From assembly GCA_003216295.1 (NCBI GenBank), contig QCJB01000001.1:62001-126000 (forward strand): 64,000 bases of DNA, written 5' to 3'. The position numbers were made by a program, and so were the translations under genes. The notes below the pieces were generated by a model. The model had not been told where the DNA came from. It did not search any database and was given only the letters and a program-made list of their open reading frames with translations. This document shows, piece after piece, positions 1 through 10,738 of the stretch. Position 1 is the first letter of the stretch. Each line of letters opens with the position of its first letter. The stretch comes from Prochlorococcus sp. AG-402-P16 (lineage in GTDB: Bacteria > Cyanobacteriota > Cyanobacteriia > PCC-6307 > Cyanobiaceae).

Positions 1-683
1 CCTTGAGTCATTGCATCCAGATCGTAAAAATTGACTGGTATGCCTGCGACTGATGTACCTAATGATCTACTTTCTATTTCATTAAAAGTAGTGGTAAGAA
101 TTTCGGCTGTAGGTGTTAAACCTTTCGATGGCTGTTCTTGGCTAATTGCAAAAATCTTTTGTTCCGCCTGATCAATTGCTTCTTCCATCGGGAGACTTTG
201 ATCAAACCCTAATTTGATTACATCATTTCCAGATTTGATTAATTGTCTTCGAAGAAATTTATCGCTAATCAACTTAGCAACTTGTTCAATGGAGGCTGTT
301 GATGTAACCCTCTCTACTAATTCTACAAGGCGATTATTTCCTCCTATTTTGTCTAAAGAGTTTGTATCTGCTAGCCAAGCACTCATGGCTGTCAAATCTG
401 TTGGTTTACCTTGACTATGAAGCATTAATGCTGTTCTATATATTTCCCTATGAGCGGATATATAAAAGGCCTCTGCTTGTAATAGATCAGCTATTCTTCC
501 TATCGCTTCAGGGTCTAACAAAATACCACCAAGCACAGATTCCTCTGCCTCCAAATTTTGTGGCGGTATTTGGTCGGGTTGAGCTTCAAAACGTGGTTTA
601 TCAATTTTGGAGTTATTCAGGGTTCCAAAATCTCTGGTCTGTTTTGAAAAGTCCCCATTATTTGCAGAGGGGGTGCTGATCAT
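1..683 (-). CDS. dnaB: Replicative DNA helicase DnaB (partial, C-terminus runs off the window)
   Basis: Reverse-strand translation from ATG at 683: MISTPSANNGDFSKQTRDF...PPQNLEAEESVLGGILLDPEAIGRIADLL...GTSVAGIPVNFYDLDAMTQ, matching the DnaB N-terminal domain and linker; adjacent to rplI. Missing from the ORF track because it is truncated. Confidence 0.95.
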   Translation of the reverse strand, partial: MISTPSANNGDFSKQTRDFGTLNNSKIDKPRFEAQPDQIPPQNLEAEESVLGGILLDPEAIGRIADLLQAEAFYISAHREIYRTALMLHSQGKPTDLTAMSAWLADTNSLDKIGGNNRLVELVERVTSTASIEQVAKLISDKFLRRQLIKSGNDVIKLGFDQSLPMEEAIDQAEQKIFAISQEQPSKGLTPTAEILTTTFNEIESRSLGTSVAGIPVNFYDLDAMTQ

Positions 684-740
684 TTATCGCTTCTTTAACA
701 AGGACACTTACTTTGGCTTGTTCAGATCAAGATGCAACTA

Positions 741-1199
741 TTAGTAACTTGTAACCTCTAGGTTTATTTCAGCATTAACTTCGCTATGGAGCTTGATTTG
801 TACTTTGTATTTGCCAACTCCATGTATTTCAGGGACTGAAATATCTCTTCGATCTATTTCCTTCTTGGTAGCTTCTTTTACCACTTCAGCTACATCACCA
901 TTTGTCACGGTTCCAAATAAGACTCCATCTTCTCCAACTTGTTTTTTGACAGTAAATCTTCCAATAGTTGTAAGAGCTGTTTGGAAATCAATTGCTTCTT
1001 GTTTCTTAGCCGCCTCTTTTTCCGCTTGTTTTGCTTTTCGATATTCAACTTGTTTTAAAACTGTTGGAGTAACTGGCAAAGCTTTTTTATTGGGTAATAA
1101 AAAGTTTCTTGCAAAACCAGGAGCGACCTCTACAAGGTCACCATCTTTACCAAGACTTTTAATGTCTTCGTTCAGAACAACTTGAACTCGCTTAGCCAT
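741..1199 (-). CDS. rplI: 50S ribosomal protein L9
   Basis: [40 protein letters not shown], classic L9 N-terminus. Confidence 0.97.
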   Translation of the reverse strand: MAKRVQVVLNEDIKSLGKDGDLVEVAPGFARNFLLPNKKALPVTPTVLKQVEYRKAKQAEKEAAKKQEAIDFQTALTTIGRFTVKKQVGEDGVLFGTVTNGDVAEVVKEATKKEIDRRDISVPEIHGVGKYKVQIKLHSEVNAEINLEVTSY

Positions 1200-1239
1200 G
1201 GATAAAAATTAATTTAATCTATTTAATTATTTGATTACT

Positions 1240-2169
1240 TTACGACGCGATAGGGAGTCTAATCTTTTTAGCTAATCCAATTGCCTTCAAAAAACGAATA
1301 TGTTGCCAAGTTAGATCTATTTGGTTTCGTTGAAGGCCATGTTTGGCAGAATTAGGGAAAGCATGATGATTATTGTGCCATCCTTCACCAAATGTTAGTG
1401 CTGCAACCCATTTGTTATTTTTTGAATTATCACCACTTTCATATGCAGTTGTACCCCAACAATGTGTCGCTGAATTTACAAGCCATGTTATGTGATAAAC
1501 AAATACAAGTCTCAAAGGAATTCCCCATAGAACCATCGCCCATCCCCCAACTCCAGCCGATTGACCAATCAAAAAAAGTAAAGCTCCTAAAGGAATTTGT
1601 AGAAGTAAAAAATTTTTATTTAAGAAGCGATAGTAGGGATCTTTGATTAAATCCCCAGATAGTCTTGGAACAGCTTTCATGGCAGGTACATCTTCAAACA
1701 TCCATCCCATATGACTCCACCAAAAACCTTTATTGCTGTCATGATGATCAGCTTCAGTATCAGAAAAAGTGTGATGATGTCTGTGAAGACCAACCCAATC
1801 AATTGGTCCATGCTGACAACTTAATGCTCCACAAGTTGCAAAAAACCTTTCCAGCCATTTAGGAACCTGAAAAGCACGGTGAGAGAGAAGACGATGATAT
1901 CCAGTCGTTACCCCCAAGCAAGCTGTTAACCAATACAAGAAAAGGAATCCTGAAAATGCTTGCCAACTCCAAAATTTAGCTTGCAGAGTAAACAATGTAA
2001 GAGCATGTATTGCGACCATAAATATGACTGTGCCCCATCTTTTTCGAGCTCTTTGGATTTGAATTCGTCTTGGTACGTGTCCCTGTAGCCTCTCAGACGC
2101 AGCCATCGCTTTATCTCGAGAAACAGGTTTTTTTAATGGAGCTGAGGCCTCGATTAAACTTGAAACCAT
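1240..2169 (-). CDS. desC: Fatty acid desaturase (acyl-lipid delta-9 type)
   Basis: Histidine boxes HRLLSH, HRHHH and HNNHH, with GVTTGYHRLLSHRAF context. Confidence 0.9.
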   Translation of the reverse strand: MVSSLIEASAPLKKPVSRDKAMAASERLQGHVPRRIQIQRARKRWGTVIFMVAIHALTLFTLQAKFWSWQAFSGFLFLYWLTACLGVTTGYHRLLSHRAFQVPKWLERFFATCGALSCQHGPIDWVGLHRHHHTFSDTEADHHDSNKGFWWSHMGWMFEDVPAMKAVPRLSGDLIKDPYYRFLNKNFLLLQIPLGALLFLIGQSAGVGGWAMVLWGIPLRLVFVYHITWLVNSATHCWGTTAYESGDNSKNNKWVAALTFGEGWHNNHHAFPNSAKHGLQRNQIDLTWQHIRFLKAIGLAKKIRLPIAS

Positions 2170-2248
2170 TAGTGATCCGCCTACTTGGCGTATATAATAT
2201 ACGATAAGGATCCTAATCAGGTCTTTTGGACAATCTTGAATGTGATTT

Positions 2249-2983
2249 GTGAGTTCTAGTTTTCGCGACCAATTAGCTTCAGGCAGAAGAGCGATGGCTC
2301 ATCTAGTACATGTTTGGCATGAGCGCAATGGCTGGTCTCATAAGGTTCTTCCTGCATTGGCTGAATGTTTGGATCTTGGAAGAGTGCATAGTTCTCAAAT
2401 TTCAAATTTAAGGAACGGTAAGCTGGCCTCCCCCAGTCCTGAGGTTTTTTTTGCTTTTGGAAAAGTAAATCAAGTTCTTTCTAGGGAGCTTGAAAATATA
2501 GAAGATCAAATTTTAAGTGTTCATCCCGAGTTGTTTAGATCACTTCAAGAATCAGCTATTCCTGTTGAAGGAAATAATGGCAATCCACTTTCAGCAGGCG
2601 ACTTTTTTGAGATTTTTGTCGGTCTCGCATCTTTACCTTCTTCATTTGATTGGTTTATTGAGGAAACTGAGGCACCAATGTTAAGCGCAGCTTTGGCAGA
2701 TTATTTGTGTAAAGGTAGATCTTGGAGAATATGTCGCGAGCAAGTAATGTCTGCATATTCAGTAACCAAAAAACAACGCAGAGAAAGATTTGAGGCGGTT
2801 ATGGCGGGTTTAAGAGATTACACAGCTGAGGAGCTTGATGGAGAATTATTGGATTTACATGCCACAAATAGAGTATTAAATTCCATCACTTTGCAGGGGG
2901 CAGATGACTTTTTAGAGAATTTGCGTCAAAGAGGATTATTGCTAAAAGACCAAGAAAAGTTGGAAATTATTTTTTCAGAATAA
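2249..2983 (+). CDS. Conserved picocyanobacterial hypothetical protein with HTH-like N-terminus (GTG start)
   Basis: 244-aa ORF; N-terminal LPALAECLDLGRVHSSQISNLRNGKLASPSPEVFFAFG resembles a Cro/C1-type HTH; divergent from desC. Confidence 0.7.
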   Translation: MSSSFRDQLASGRRAMAHLVHVWHERNGWSHKVLPALAECLDLGRVHSSQISNLRNGKLASPSPEVFFAFGKVNQVLSRELENIEDQILSVHPELFRSLQESAIPVEGNNGNPLSAGDFFEIFVGLASLPSSFDWFIEETEAPMLSAALADYLCKGRSWRICREQVMSAYSVTKKQRRERFEAVMAGLRDYTAEELDGELLDLHATNRVLNSITLQGADDFLENLRQRGLLLKDQEKLEIIFSE

Positions 2984-2993
2984 TTTAATATTA

Positions 2994-4286
2994 TTGATTG
3001 TGACTAAAATAAATCCAGAAATCTCTAATAAGAATGCTAAAAATTTTGTAAATGATATCGAAGAAGGTCTATATTTATCCACTAAAAATAAGTCTAATAT
3101 TGTAACACTTAACTTGGAAAAAGTATTAAACGCTTTTTCTAAGTCTCGTTTAAATGTTCAACATTTTTCATCCCTAACCGGCTATGGGCATGGAGATCTT
3201 GGAAGGGATACAATTGATAAAATCTTTGCTGATGTTTTAGAAGCTCAGAAAGCAGCTGTAAGACTTCAGTTTGTTAGTGGAACTCACGCTATAGCATCGG
3301 CTTTGTTTGGAGTCCTGAGGCCAGGAGATAATTTTTTGTCTATTACAGGTAAACCTTATGAATCGCTAGAAGAAGTAATTGGATTACGTGGAAGAGGTAA
3401 TGGATCTCTTATTGAGTTTGGGACGATCTATGAGGAAATATCTCTCAATAATGCTGGAAATATAGATTTTAAAGTTTTGGAAAAGGCTTTAAATATTCCT
3501 CGGAAATTAATTTTTATTCAACGTAGTTGTGGCTATACATGGCGGCCATCTTTAAGTATTGAAATCATTAAAGAAATTTGTAACTTATGTCATCAAAAAC
3601 AACCAGATTGTATTTGTTTTGTTGATAATTGTTATGGAGAATTCGTCGAAACTAAAGAACCTACAGCAGTCGGTGCAGATTTAATTGCAGGTTCTCTCAT
3701 AAAAAATTTGGGAGGCACAATTGTTCCTACAGGAGGATATGTAGCTGGAAAAGCTGATTTGGTTGATAAAGCATGTTCGCGTTTGACTGCCCCTGGTATT
3801 GGTTCTGAAGGAGGGATTACTTTTGATTTGAATAGAATTATTTTGCAGGGACTTTTTCTTGCTCCTCAGATGGTAGCTGAGGCTTTAATTGGTGCTGAGA
3901 TGATTGCTACTGCTTTTAGAGATTTGGGATTTCAAGTGTTACCAACTCCTAATTCTTGCAGGGCGGATTTGATTCAAATAGTAAGAATTGGTAATCCCGA
4001 GATTTTACAAATAATATGTAAATCTTTTCAGGAGAAATCTCCTATTGGATCTTTTCTTGATCCTATACCTGCTCCAATGCCTGGCTATGAAAATAATTTA
4101 GTGATGGCTGGTGGAACTTTCGTGGATGGAAGCACCAGTGAGTTTTCTGCAGATGCTCCTATGAAGCCTCCATATGATTTATTCATTCAAGGAGGATCTC
4201 ATCGCTCTCATGTCAAAATTGCTTTGATTCATGCACTATCCAATTTATTTCAGGCAGGATTTATAAAATTGCCCCAGAATGAATAA
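2994..4286 (+). CDS. Methionine gamma-lyase / aluminium-resistance family PLP-dependent enzyme
   Basis: Fold-type I PLP enzyme features: SGTHAIASALFGVLRPGD, VDNCYGEFVE, GADLIAGSLIKNLGGTIVPTGGYVAG. Confidence 0.88.
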   Translation: MIVTKINPEISNKNAKNFVNDIEEGLYLSTKNKSNIVTLNLEKVLNAFSKSRLNVQHFSSLTGYGHGDLGRDTIDKIFADVLEAQKAAVRLQFVSGTHAIASALFGVLRPGDNFLSITGKPYESLEEVIGLRGRGNGSLIEFGTIYEEISLNNAGNIDFKVLEKALNIPRKLIFIQRSCGYTWRPSLSIEIIKEICNLCHQKQPDCICFVDNCYGEFVETKEPTAVGADLIAGSLIKNLGGTIVPTGGYVAGKADLVDKACSRLTAPGIGSEGGITFDLNRIILQGLFLAPQMVAEALIGAEMIATAFRDLGFQVLPTPNSCRADLIQIVRIGNPEILQIICKSFQEKSPIGSFLDPIPAPMPGYENNLVMAGGTFVDGSTSEFSADAPMKPPYDLFIQGGSHRSHVKIALIHALSNLFQAGFIKLPQNE

Positions 4287-4306
4287 GCGTTTTTAGTGTC
4301 GACGCA

Positions 4307-4693
4307 ATGGCATTTTCCTTTCCCGATCATTTTCGTTTTGCTGATAGTCACGAATATGCTTATTTTGATGATTCTTTAGTGAGAATTGGCATCAGTGAAT
4401 TTGCGGTAGATCAATTGGGAGATATTGTTTTCGTTGATCTTCCAGAAGAAGGTAGTTCAATCGCTAAAGGAGAGCCCTTCGGCTCTGTTGAATCTGTAAA
4501 GGCTGTTGAGGATATGTATGCTCCAGTTAGTGGGGAAATTATTCATAGAAACGATTCTGTTTTAGCCAGCCCAGAAGAACTCCAAAATGATCCTCATGGA
4601 GAAGGATGGTTATTGATAATTCGTCCTAATAATCCTGATCAAATTAAAGAGCTGATGGATTCTGAGACTTATTCAACAAAAATTTCGGCATAA
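4307..4693 (+). CDS. gcvH: Glycine cleavage system H protein
   Basis: Lipoyl motif GSVESVKAVEDMYAPVSGEI; adjacent to gcvP. Confidence 0.96.
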   Translation: MAFSFPDHFRFADSHEYAYFDDSLVRIGISEFAVDQLGDIVFVDLPEEGSSIAKGEPFGSVESVKAVEDMYAPVSGEIIHRNDSVLASPEELQNDPHGEGWLLIIRPNNPDQIKELMDSETYSTKISA

Positions 4694-4769
4694 AACTTAG
4701 CTGAATGATTTTTCTTACAACAAATTAGAAAAATTTTCTCTACAGTTACCTTCTTTCTTATAACTTAAT

Positions 4770-7700
4770 TTGCTTGTGCTTGAGAACAAGCTCATGTTCG
4801 ACGCAGAATTAAAGGATTCCACTTTTAAGTCTCGCCATATCGGTCCAAATAACGATGATGAGGCGCTTATGCTTCAACATCTTGGTTTTCATGATTCTGA
4901 AGAATTTATTTCTTCAGTAATACCTGCTGAAATATTTGATTCAGAACAAAAACTTCCCTCTATTCCCGATGGATGCAGTCAAACCAATGCTTTAAAGCAA
5001 ATAAAGCTAATTTCAAAGAAAAATGCTGAATTCCGCTCTCTTATCGGATTGGGTTACTACTCGACTGTTATTCCTCCAGTGGTGCAAAGAAATGTTTTAG
5101 AAAATCCTAATTGGTATACAGCATACACTCCTTATCAAGCAGAGATCTCTCAGGGTAGATTGGAAGCCTTATTCAATTTTCAAACTTTAATCAGTGAATT
5201 AACAGGTTTGCCGATATCAAATGCTTCTTTACTTGATGAAGCTACAGCAGCAGCTGAGGCAATGAGTTTAAGTTTAGCTGTTCGAAAAAATAAAAATGCT
5301 AATAAATTTTTAGTAGATCAAGAAATTTTCCCTCAAACACTAGATGTTTTAAGAACTAGATGCGAACCATTAGGAATTGATCTTGATTTCTTTAATAGTA
5401 ATGATTTCAAAATTGATCAAAACGTTTTTGGAATATTCGTTCAGTTGCCTGGAAAAAATGGTCGTATTTGGGACCCAACTTCAGTCATTAATCAATCACA
5501 CTCATTGCATGCACTTGTAACTGTTGCCATTGATCCCTTGGCTCAAGTTTTAATTAAACCTATGGGTGAATTAGGAGCCGATATTGTTGTTGGAAGCGCG
5601 CAAAGATTAGGTGTCCCAATTGCTTGTGGCGGACCTCATGCAGCTTTTTTTGCAACTCAAGACAGATACAAAAGACAAATTCCAGGAAGGATAGTGGGGC
5701 GTTCGGTTGATATAGAAGGTAATCCTGCTTTGAGACTTGCTTTGCAAACTAGAGAGCAACATATTAGAAGAGATAAGGCAACAAGTAACATATGTACAGC
5801 TCAGGTTTTATTAGCTGTTCTTTCTTCTTTTTATGCAGTTCATCATGGCCCAGTTGGTCTGAAAGAAATAGCAAAAAAGATTATTAATTATAGAGCTTGC
5901 TTTGAAGCTATTTTGAGATATTTGGAATACCCCTTAGAATCATATTCAAGATTTGATAGTGTTGATATTTATTGTTCCGAAGCTCCTCAAATTATTCAGT
6001 TAGCTTCTGATGAGGGATATAATCTTAGAGTTCTTCCTATCGGCTCTGATGTAAAGACTTCTTTGGGGTTTGGAGTGACTTTTGATGAATTAACTTGTGA
6101 TGAAGAAATTATTAAATTGTATGAAATTTTATCAAGAATAAAAGGAAAAGAATTAAAAGATATTTCTACTTTTTTGGATCAAAATTTATCCTTAGATTTA
6201 ATACCATTAAGAACTAAAGCATGGCTCGAACAAGCTGTTTTTAATAAATATCAAAGCGAGACAGATTTAATGAGATATATACATCAATTAGTGTCTAAAG
6301 ATTTTTCTTTGGTTCAAGGAATGATTCCACTAGGGAGTTGCACAATGAAATTGAATGCAGCTGCGGAACTTTTACCAATTGAATGGAATGAGTTTTCCTC
6401 TGTTCATCCTTTTGCTCCTCAAGATCAATTAACTGGTTTTAAAGAAATTGTGAATGACCTTGAAAGTTGGCTTGCTGCTTTAACAGGTTTCGAGGGTGTT
6501 TCTTTGCAACCAAATGCTGGATCTCAAGGCGAATTAGCTGGTTTATTGGTAATACGCTCATGGCATAAGTCATCGGGTCAAGCGCATAGAAATATTTGTT
6601 TGATCCCCACTAGCGCACATGGTACAAATCCAGCCAGTGCTGTGATGTCTGGGTTCAAAGTAGTTTCTGTGAAATGCGATGAATATGGAAATGTTGATTT
6701 AGAAGATTTGCGCAATAAAGCAAAAATTCACTCAACTAACTTGGCTGCAATGATGGTTACTTATCCTTCCACTCATGGAGTATTCGAACCAAATATTCGC
6801 GAAATGTGTCAAATAATCCATAAAGAAGGAGGACAAGTCTATCTTGACGGTGCAAATTTGAATGCTCAAGTAGGCATTTGTAGACCAGGTACTTATGGAA
6901 TAGATGTTTGTCATTTAAATCTCCATAAAACTTTTTCAATTCCTCATGGAGGTGGAGGACCAGGCGTTGGTCCAATTGCTGTTGCCAGACATCTTGTTTC
7001 TTATCTTCCTGGTCATTCAATTGTTAAATGCGGAGGGAATCAGGCGATTTCTGCTGTCTCTGCTGCTCCATTTGGTAGTGCTGGAATATTGCCTATTAGT
7101 TGGATGTATATTCGAATGATGGGTAGCGATGGTTTACGCAAAGCAAGCTCAATAGCTATTCTCTCTGCTAATTACCTAGCTAAACGACTCGATCAATATT
7201 ATCCAGTTTTATTCAAAGATCCCAATGGCTTGGTTGCCCATGAATGCATATTGGACTTGCGACCTTTAAAAAGCCAATTAGGTATAGAAGTTGAAGATGT
7301 TGCTAAGAGATTGATGGATTATGGATTTCATGCTCCAACAATAAGTTGGCCTGTCGCTGGGACTTTGATGGTTGAACCAACAGAAAGTGAAAGTTTATCT
7401 GAATTAGATCGTTTTTGTGATGCGATGATTGGTATTTATAAAGAAATTGAAGAAATAAAATCAGGAAAGATAGATCCAATTAATAATCTTCTAAAACAAT
7501 CGCCACATACTTTGAAAACGGTTACATCTGATGATTGGAATAGACCTTATTCTCGTCAAAATGCAGCTTATCCTTTACCTTGCCAAGAAAAATATAAATT
7601 TTGGCCATCAGTTTCACGCATCAATAATGCTTATGGAGATAGGAATTTGATATGTAGTTGCCCGACAGTAGAAGAATTAGAAGAAATTAGTTCTCTTTAA
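4770..7700 (+). CDS. gcvP: Glycine dehydrogenase (decarboxylating), P protein; true start probably ATG at 4794
   Basis: 976-aa [63 protein letters not shown]. Confidence 0.97.
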   Translation: MLVLENKLMFDAELKDSTFKSRHIGPNNDDEALMLQHLGFHDSEEFISSVIPAEIFDSEQKLPSIPDGCSQTNALKQIKLISKKNAEFRSLIGLGYYSTVIPPVVQRNVLENPNWYTAYTPYQAEISQGRLEALFNFQTLISELTGLPISNASLLDEATAAAEAMSLSLAVRKNKNANKFLVDQEIFPQTLDVLRTRCEPLGIDLDFFNSNDFKIDQNVFGIFVQLPGKNGRIWDPTSVINQSHSLHALVTVAIDPLAQVLIKPMGELGADIVVGSAQRLGVPIACGGPHAAFFATQDRYKRQIPGRIVGRSVDIEGNPALRLALQTREQHIRRDKATSNICTAQVLLAVLSSFYAVHHGPVGLKEIAKKIINYRACFEAILRYLEYPLESYSRFDSVDIYCSEAPQIIQLASDEGYNLRVLPIGSDVKTSLGFGVTFDELTCDEEIIKLYEILSRIKGKELKDISTFLDQNLSLDLIPLRTKAWLEQAVFNKYQSETDLMRYIHQLVSKDFSLVQGMIPLGSCTMKLNAAAELLPIEWNEFSSVHPFAPQDQLTGFKEIVNDLESWLAALTGFEGVSLQPNAGSQGELAGLLVIRSWHKSSGQAHRNICLIPTSAHGTNPASAVMSGFKVVSVKCDEYGNVDLEDLRNKAKIHSTNLAAMMVTYPSTHGVFEPNIREMCQIIHKEGGQVYLDGANLNAQVGICRPGTYGIDVCHLNLHKTFSIPHGGGGPGVGPIAVARHLVSYLPGHSIVKCGGNQAISAVSAAPFGSAGILPISWMYIRMMGSDGLRKASSIAILSANYLAKRLDQYYPVLFKDPNGLVAHECILDLRPLKSQLGIEVEDVAKRLMDYGFHAPTISWPVAGTLMVEPTESESLSELDRFCDAMIGIYKEIEEIKSGKIDPINNLLKQSPHTLKTVTSDDWNRPYSRQNAAYPLPCQEKYKFWPSVSRINNAYGDRNLICSCPTVEELEEISSL

Positions 7701-7823
7701 GACTGGTTAAAACCTGTTTTATTAGTTAAATTTCAAACGAAAACCAAATTTTTGGTTTTTTTTAGCTGTTTCGCACTTTTTTTTATTAATTCTTGCCGCA
7801 GCTTTAAATTTTATGGGGACAAA

Positions 7824-8084
7824 ATGAACAAACAGACATCATTTGATCTAGAGGATCGAATGAAAAAAAAGGACAACTTGTCCTTACCTTCTTTTTCTAA
7901 TTGCTTTGAATCTATTTTAAAAAAAGGAGAACTTTTTAAAGTTGATGGCACTAATGTCGTAAGAGTTCCATTTGGTGTTCGTCAGCCTAAGAAAAAAAGG
8001 CCCGAAAAAGTTTCTACTTGGGCAACTTTAGTATTACCAATACAATCATTTGATTCACCTACTCCACCGCCACATGCTGCATAG
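7824..8084 (+). CDS. Small conserved hypothetical protein (start taken at MNKQTSFDLEDRMKKK)
   Basis: In-frame ORF 7752..8084; the downstream ATG at 7824 gives a compact basic protein ending STWATLVLPIQSFDSPTPPPHAA; no overlap with neighbours. Confidence 0.55.
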   Translation: MNKQTSFDLEDRMKKKDNLSLPSFSNCFESILKKGELFKVDGTNVVRVPFGVRQPKKKRPEKVSTWATLVLPIQSFDSPTPPPHAA

Positions 8085-8087
8085 AAT

Positions 8088-9236
8088 TTAAGCAGCAATA
8101 TTGGTTTGTTTTTTTTCTAGCACTTCTTCATAATAATTTTTCAACTGTTTTGTAGCTCCTGCCCATCCCCATCGTTCGGCTTCTGAGCGAGCTGCTTTTC
8201 TCATTGCTGTACGTTCTTCTTCGTTCCCCAGTAATATTTTTGTGGCCTCTATTAAACTTAGCGCTCCATCATTTTCCCCATCTGGATTGTACAGACATCC
8301 ATTTTCTCCATCAGAAATAATATCTGGAATTCCCCCTTTGTTTGCTCCTACGACGGGACATCCAGCCGCCATGGCTTCTAATAGAACCAATCCAAGGGTT
8401 TCTGTACTTGAGGGAAATAAGAAAGCATCACCAGATGCATAAGCACTTGCTAACTCATTTCCACTTAAATAGCCTACAAAGGTAGTGGCAGTTCCTTGGA
8501 AAATTTTTTCTAATTGCTGTCTATATGGACCATCTCCAACAAGCGCAAGTCGAGTCTTGGGTAATGCATTCAGTACAGGTTTAATTCGTTCAATTTGCTT
8601 TTCTGCAGAGAGTCTGCCTACGTAAATCAAAAGAGATCCTTCATCACTAAATTCGCCTAAAAGGCGAGCTCTCATTTTTTCATTTTTTAGTTCTGGTTTG
8701 AAAATATCCGTATCAACTCCCCTTTGCCATAAAGCAGTATTTTGTATGCCTTTCTCCGAGAGTTCTTGTACCATCGCGGTTGAAGTACAAAGATTTAAGG
8801 TTGCTTGATTATGAGCAGCTTTAAGTAATTCCCATAAAAGAGGCTCTAACATTCCCATGCCGTAATGTTCTAGATATTTAGGTAAATGCGTGTGATAACT
8901 AGCTACTAATGGGATACTGTTTGTTTTCGCCAGCCAAATTCCACCCAATCCCAATACAGCAGGGTTAACTACATGAATTAGATCAGGTTTAAAGTTTTCT
9001 AATTCATCTGATACACCTGGACCAGGAAGCCCTAATTTTAGTTCTGGGTATAGAGGTAAAGGCATTGCGGGAACACCTACAACTTTTGCACCCATGTAAC
9101 TTGATGGACAGCCTTCTGGGCAGAAAACGGTAACTTCATCACCAGATTGGACTAAATTTTGAATTGTTTTTGTTAAGCGAGTAACAATCCCATCAACTTT
9201 AGGAAGGAAAGTTTCTGTAAAAAAAGCTATTTTCAC
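8088..9236 (-). CDS. sqdX: Sulfoquinovosyltransferase SqdX (GT4)
   Basis: MKIAFFTETFLPKVDGIVTRL, GT4 motif SSTETLGLVLLEAMAAGCPVV; adjacent to sqdB. Confidence 0.93.
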   Translation of the reverse strand: MKIAFFTETFLPKVDGIVTRLTKTIQNLVQSGDEVTVFCPEGCPSSYMGAKVVGVPAMPLPLYPELKLGLPGPGVSDELENFKPDLIHVVNPAVLGLGGIWLAKTNSIPLVASYHTHLPKYLEHYGMGMLEPLLWELLKAAHNQATLNLCTSTAMVQELSEKGIQNTALWQRGVDTDIFKPELKNEKMRARLLGEFSDEGSLLIYVGRLSAEKQIERIKPVLNALPKTRLALVGDGPYRQQLEKIFQGTATTFVGYLSGNELASAYASGDAFLFPSSTETLGLVLLEAMAAGCPVVGANKGGIPDIISDGENGCLYNPDGENDGALSLIEATKILLGNEEERTAMRKAARSEAERWGWAGATKQLKNYYEEVLEKKQTNIAA

Positions 9237-9272
9237 TGAGCTAGGCTTTTCAAGATTTTGTACAAATTAGAT

Positions 9273-10490
9273 TTAGGATTTATTTATTGCTTTTGCTTGG
9301 GTTGATGTCCAAGCAGATATACAAGGTATTCGTTTTAAATCACATCGAGCAGAGTATTTTTTCGCGACATCTACAACCTCTGCCAATAGACCATTATCAA
9401 GAGTCGTTGGATCTAATCCAAGTTCAATAAAACATCGATTATCAACGATTAAATCATTTTCGACAGCTTCGTTTCTAGGGTTTGGTAGGTAATTAATCTT
9501 AGCTCCAGTCAGAGAGGCCACTTTTTTTGCTAATTCACCTACTTGATGACTTTCCGTCATTTGGTTGAATATTTTGACTCTTTCGCCTTTATCCGGAGGA
9601 TTCTCTAGAGCAAGTTGTACGCATTTGACTGAATCGCGAATATGAATAAAAGCTCTAGTTTGTCCACCTGTTCCATGGACAGTTAATGGATACCCTATGG
9701 CAGCTTGCATCAAAAATCTATTTAGGACTGTGCCATAGTCTCCGTCGTAATCAAATCGGTTTGTGAGTCTTGGATCACGGCTTGTAACATCAGTATTTGT
9801 TCCCCATACAATTCCTTGATGAAGATCAGTGATTCTGATCTGGTCATTTTTGTTGTAATAGAGAAAAAGTAATTGATCTAGGGTTTTTGTCATGTGATAG
9901 ACACTCCCAGGACTAGCTGGATGAAGAATCTCCTCCTCAAAACGACTTCCATCAGGTTGAGGTACCTCAACTTTTAAGTATCCTTCGGGGATTGTTGCAC
10001 CTCTATGTGAGCCATATCCGTATACGCCCATTGTTCCAAGATGAACAATATGAATATCTAAATTTGATTCAACAATTGCGGCTAGGAGGTTATGAGTACC
10101 GTTCACATTGTTATCAACTGTATATCTCTTTGTTGCACTGCTTTTCATCGAATATGGAGCAGCACGTTGTTCAGCGAAATGAACTATCGAATCTGGTTTT
10201 TCTTCTATTAGCAGATCTAAAAGCTTTTGATATTCAGAGGCAAGATCTAAATGAATAAATCGAATAGGATTGCCACCTATTTCAGACCATGCTTGAATCC
10301 TTTCTCCAATACTTGTAATTGGAGTTAATGACTCAACTTCTAGGTCTATATCTATTTTTCGACGACTGAGATTATCCACGATGAATACATCGTGACCCTT
10401 GTCAGCAAGATTTACTGCACAAGGCCATCCGCAGAAGCCATCACCACCAAGAACGAAAACTTTCACTCTAAACTCCAAAAGAAAGAGCAA
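9273..10490 (-). CDS. sqdB: UDP-sulfoquinovose synthase; true start probably near 10466 (VKVFVLGGDGFCGWP)
   Basis: KVFVLGGDGFCGWPCAVNLADKGHDVFIVDNLSRRKID, Rossmann SDR with SqdB signature. Confidence 0.96.
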   Translation of the reverse strand: MLFLLEFRVKVFVLGGDGFCGWPCAVNLADKGHDVFIVDNLSRRKIDIDLEVESLTPITSIGERIQAWSEIGGNPIRFIHLDLASEYQKLLDLLIEEKPDSIVHFAEQRAAPYSMKSSATKRYTVDNNVNGTHNLLAAIVESNLDIHIVHLGTMGVYGYGSHRGATIPEGYLKVEVPQPDGSRFEEEILHPASPGSVYHMTKTLDQLLFLYYNKNDQIRITDLHQGIVWGTNTDVTSRDPRLTNRFDYDGDYGTVLNRFLMQAAIGYPLTVHGTGGQTRAFIHIRDSVKCVQLALENPPDKGERVKIFNQMTESHQVGELAKKVASLTGAKINYLPNPRNEAVENDLIVDNRCFIELGLDPTTLDNGLLAEVVDVAKKYSARCDLKRIPCISAWTSTQAKAINKS

Positions 10491-10522
10491 ATGCTCATAT
10501 TATTCAAGCTACTACAAGGGTT

Positions 10523-10690
10523 TCACTTGATTGTTAAAGAATACGCGATAAGCACAATTATAAGGATAACTCCAGCGAGGGTAAAAAGCCAAGAACCTTT
10601 GTTGCCACTACTTTCTTTTGTAAGTATTTCAATTTTTGGCTCATCAGCAAAAACATTAAGCCTACCTTGACTTTCTTGAGTTACTGCCAT
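10523..10690 (-). CDS. Psb34-like (ssl1498-family) small single-TM photosystem II assembly/light-harvesting-like protein, 55 aa
   Basis: Manual reverse-strand translation: MAVTQESQGRLNVFADEPKIEILTKESSGNKGSWLFTLAGVILIIVLIAYSLTIK; GRLNxFAxEPK motif plus one TM. Below the 60-aa cutoff of the ORF track. Confidence 0.8.
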   Translation of the reverse strand: MAVTQESQGRLNVFADEPKIEILTKESSGNKGSWLFTLAGVILIIVLIAYSLTIK

Positions 10691-10738
10691 GGTTTTTTTA
10701 AATTAGCCTATTACGTTACTAATTTTTAACGTATTGCT

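Noticed and set aside
214-679. 66-aa and 105-aa plus-strand ORFs
   Set aside because: Antisense to partial dnaB, which explains the region.
793-1185. 130-aa plus-strand ORF opposite rplI
   Set aside because: Antisense shadow of a clear ribosomal protein L9; no domain.
4694-4793. Possible glycine riboswitch upstream of gcvP
   Set aside because: No tandem-aptamer-like structure or conserved motif could be seen in this short AT-rich gap.
6757-7020. 87-aa and 60-aa minus-strand ORFs inside gcvP
   Set aside because: Antisense to a strongly conserved region of gcvP; no independent support.
10392-10670. 92-aa plus-strand ORF between sqdB and thiG
   Set aside because: Antisense to the Psb34-like protein and the start of sqdB; composition not protein-like.
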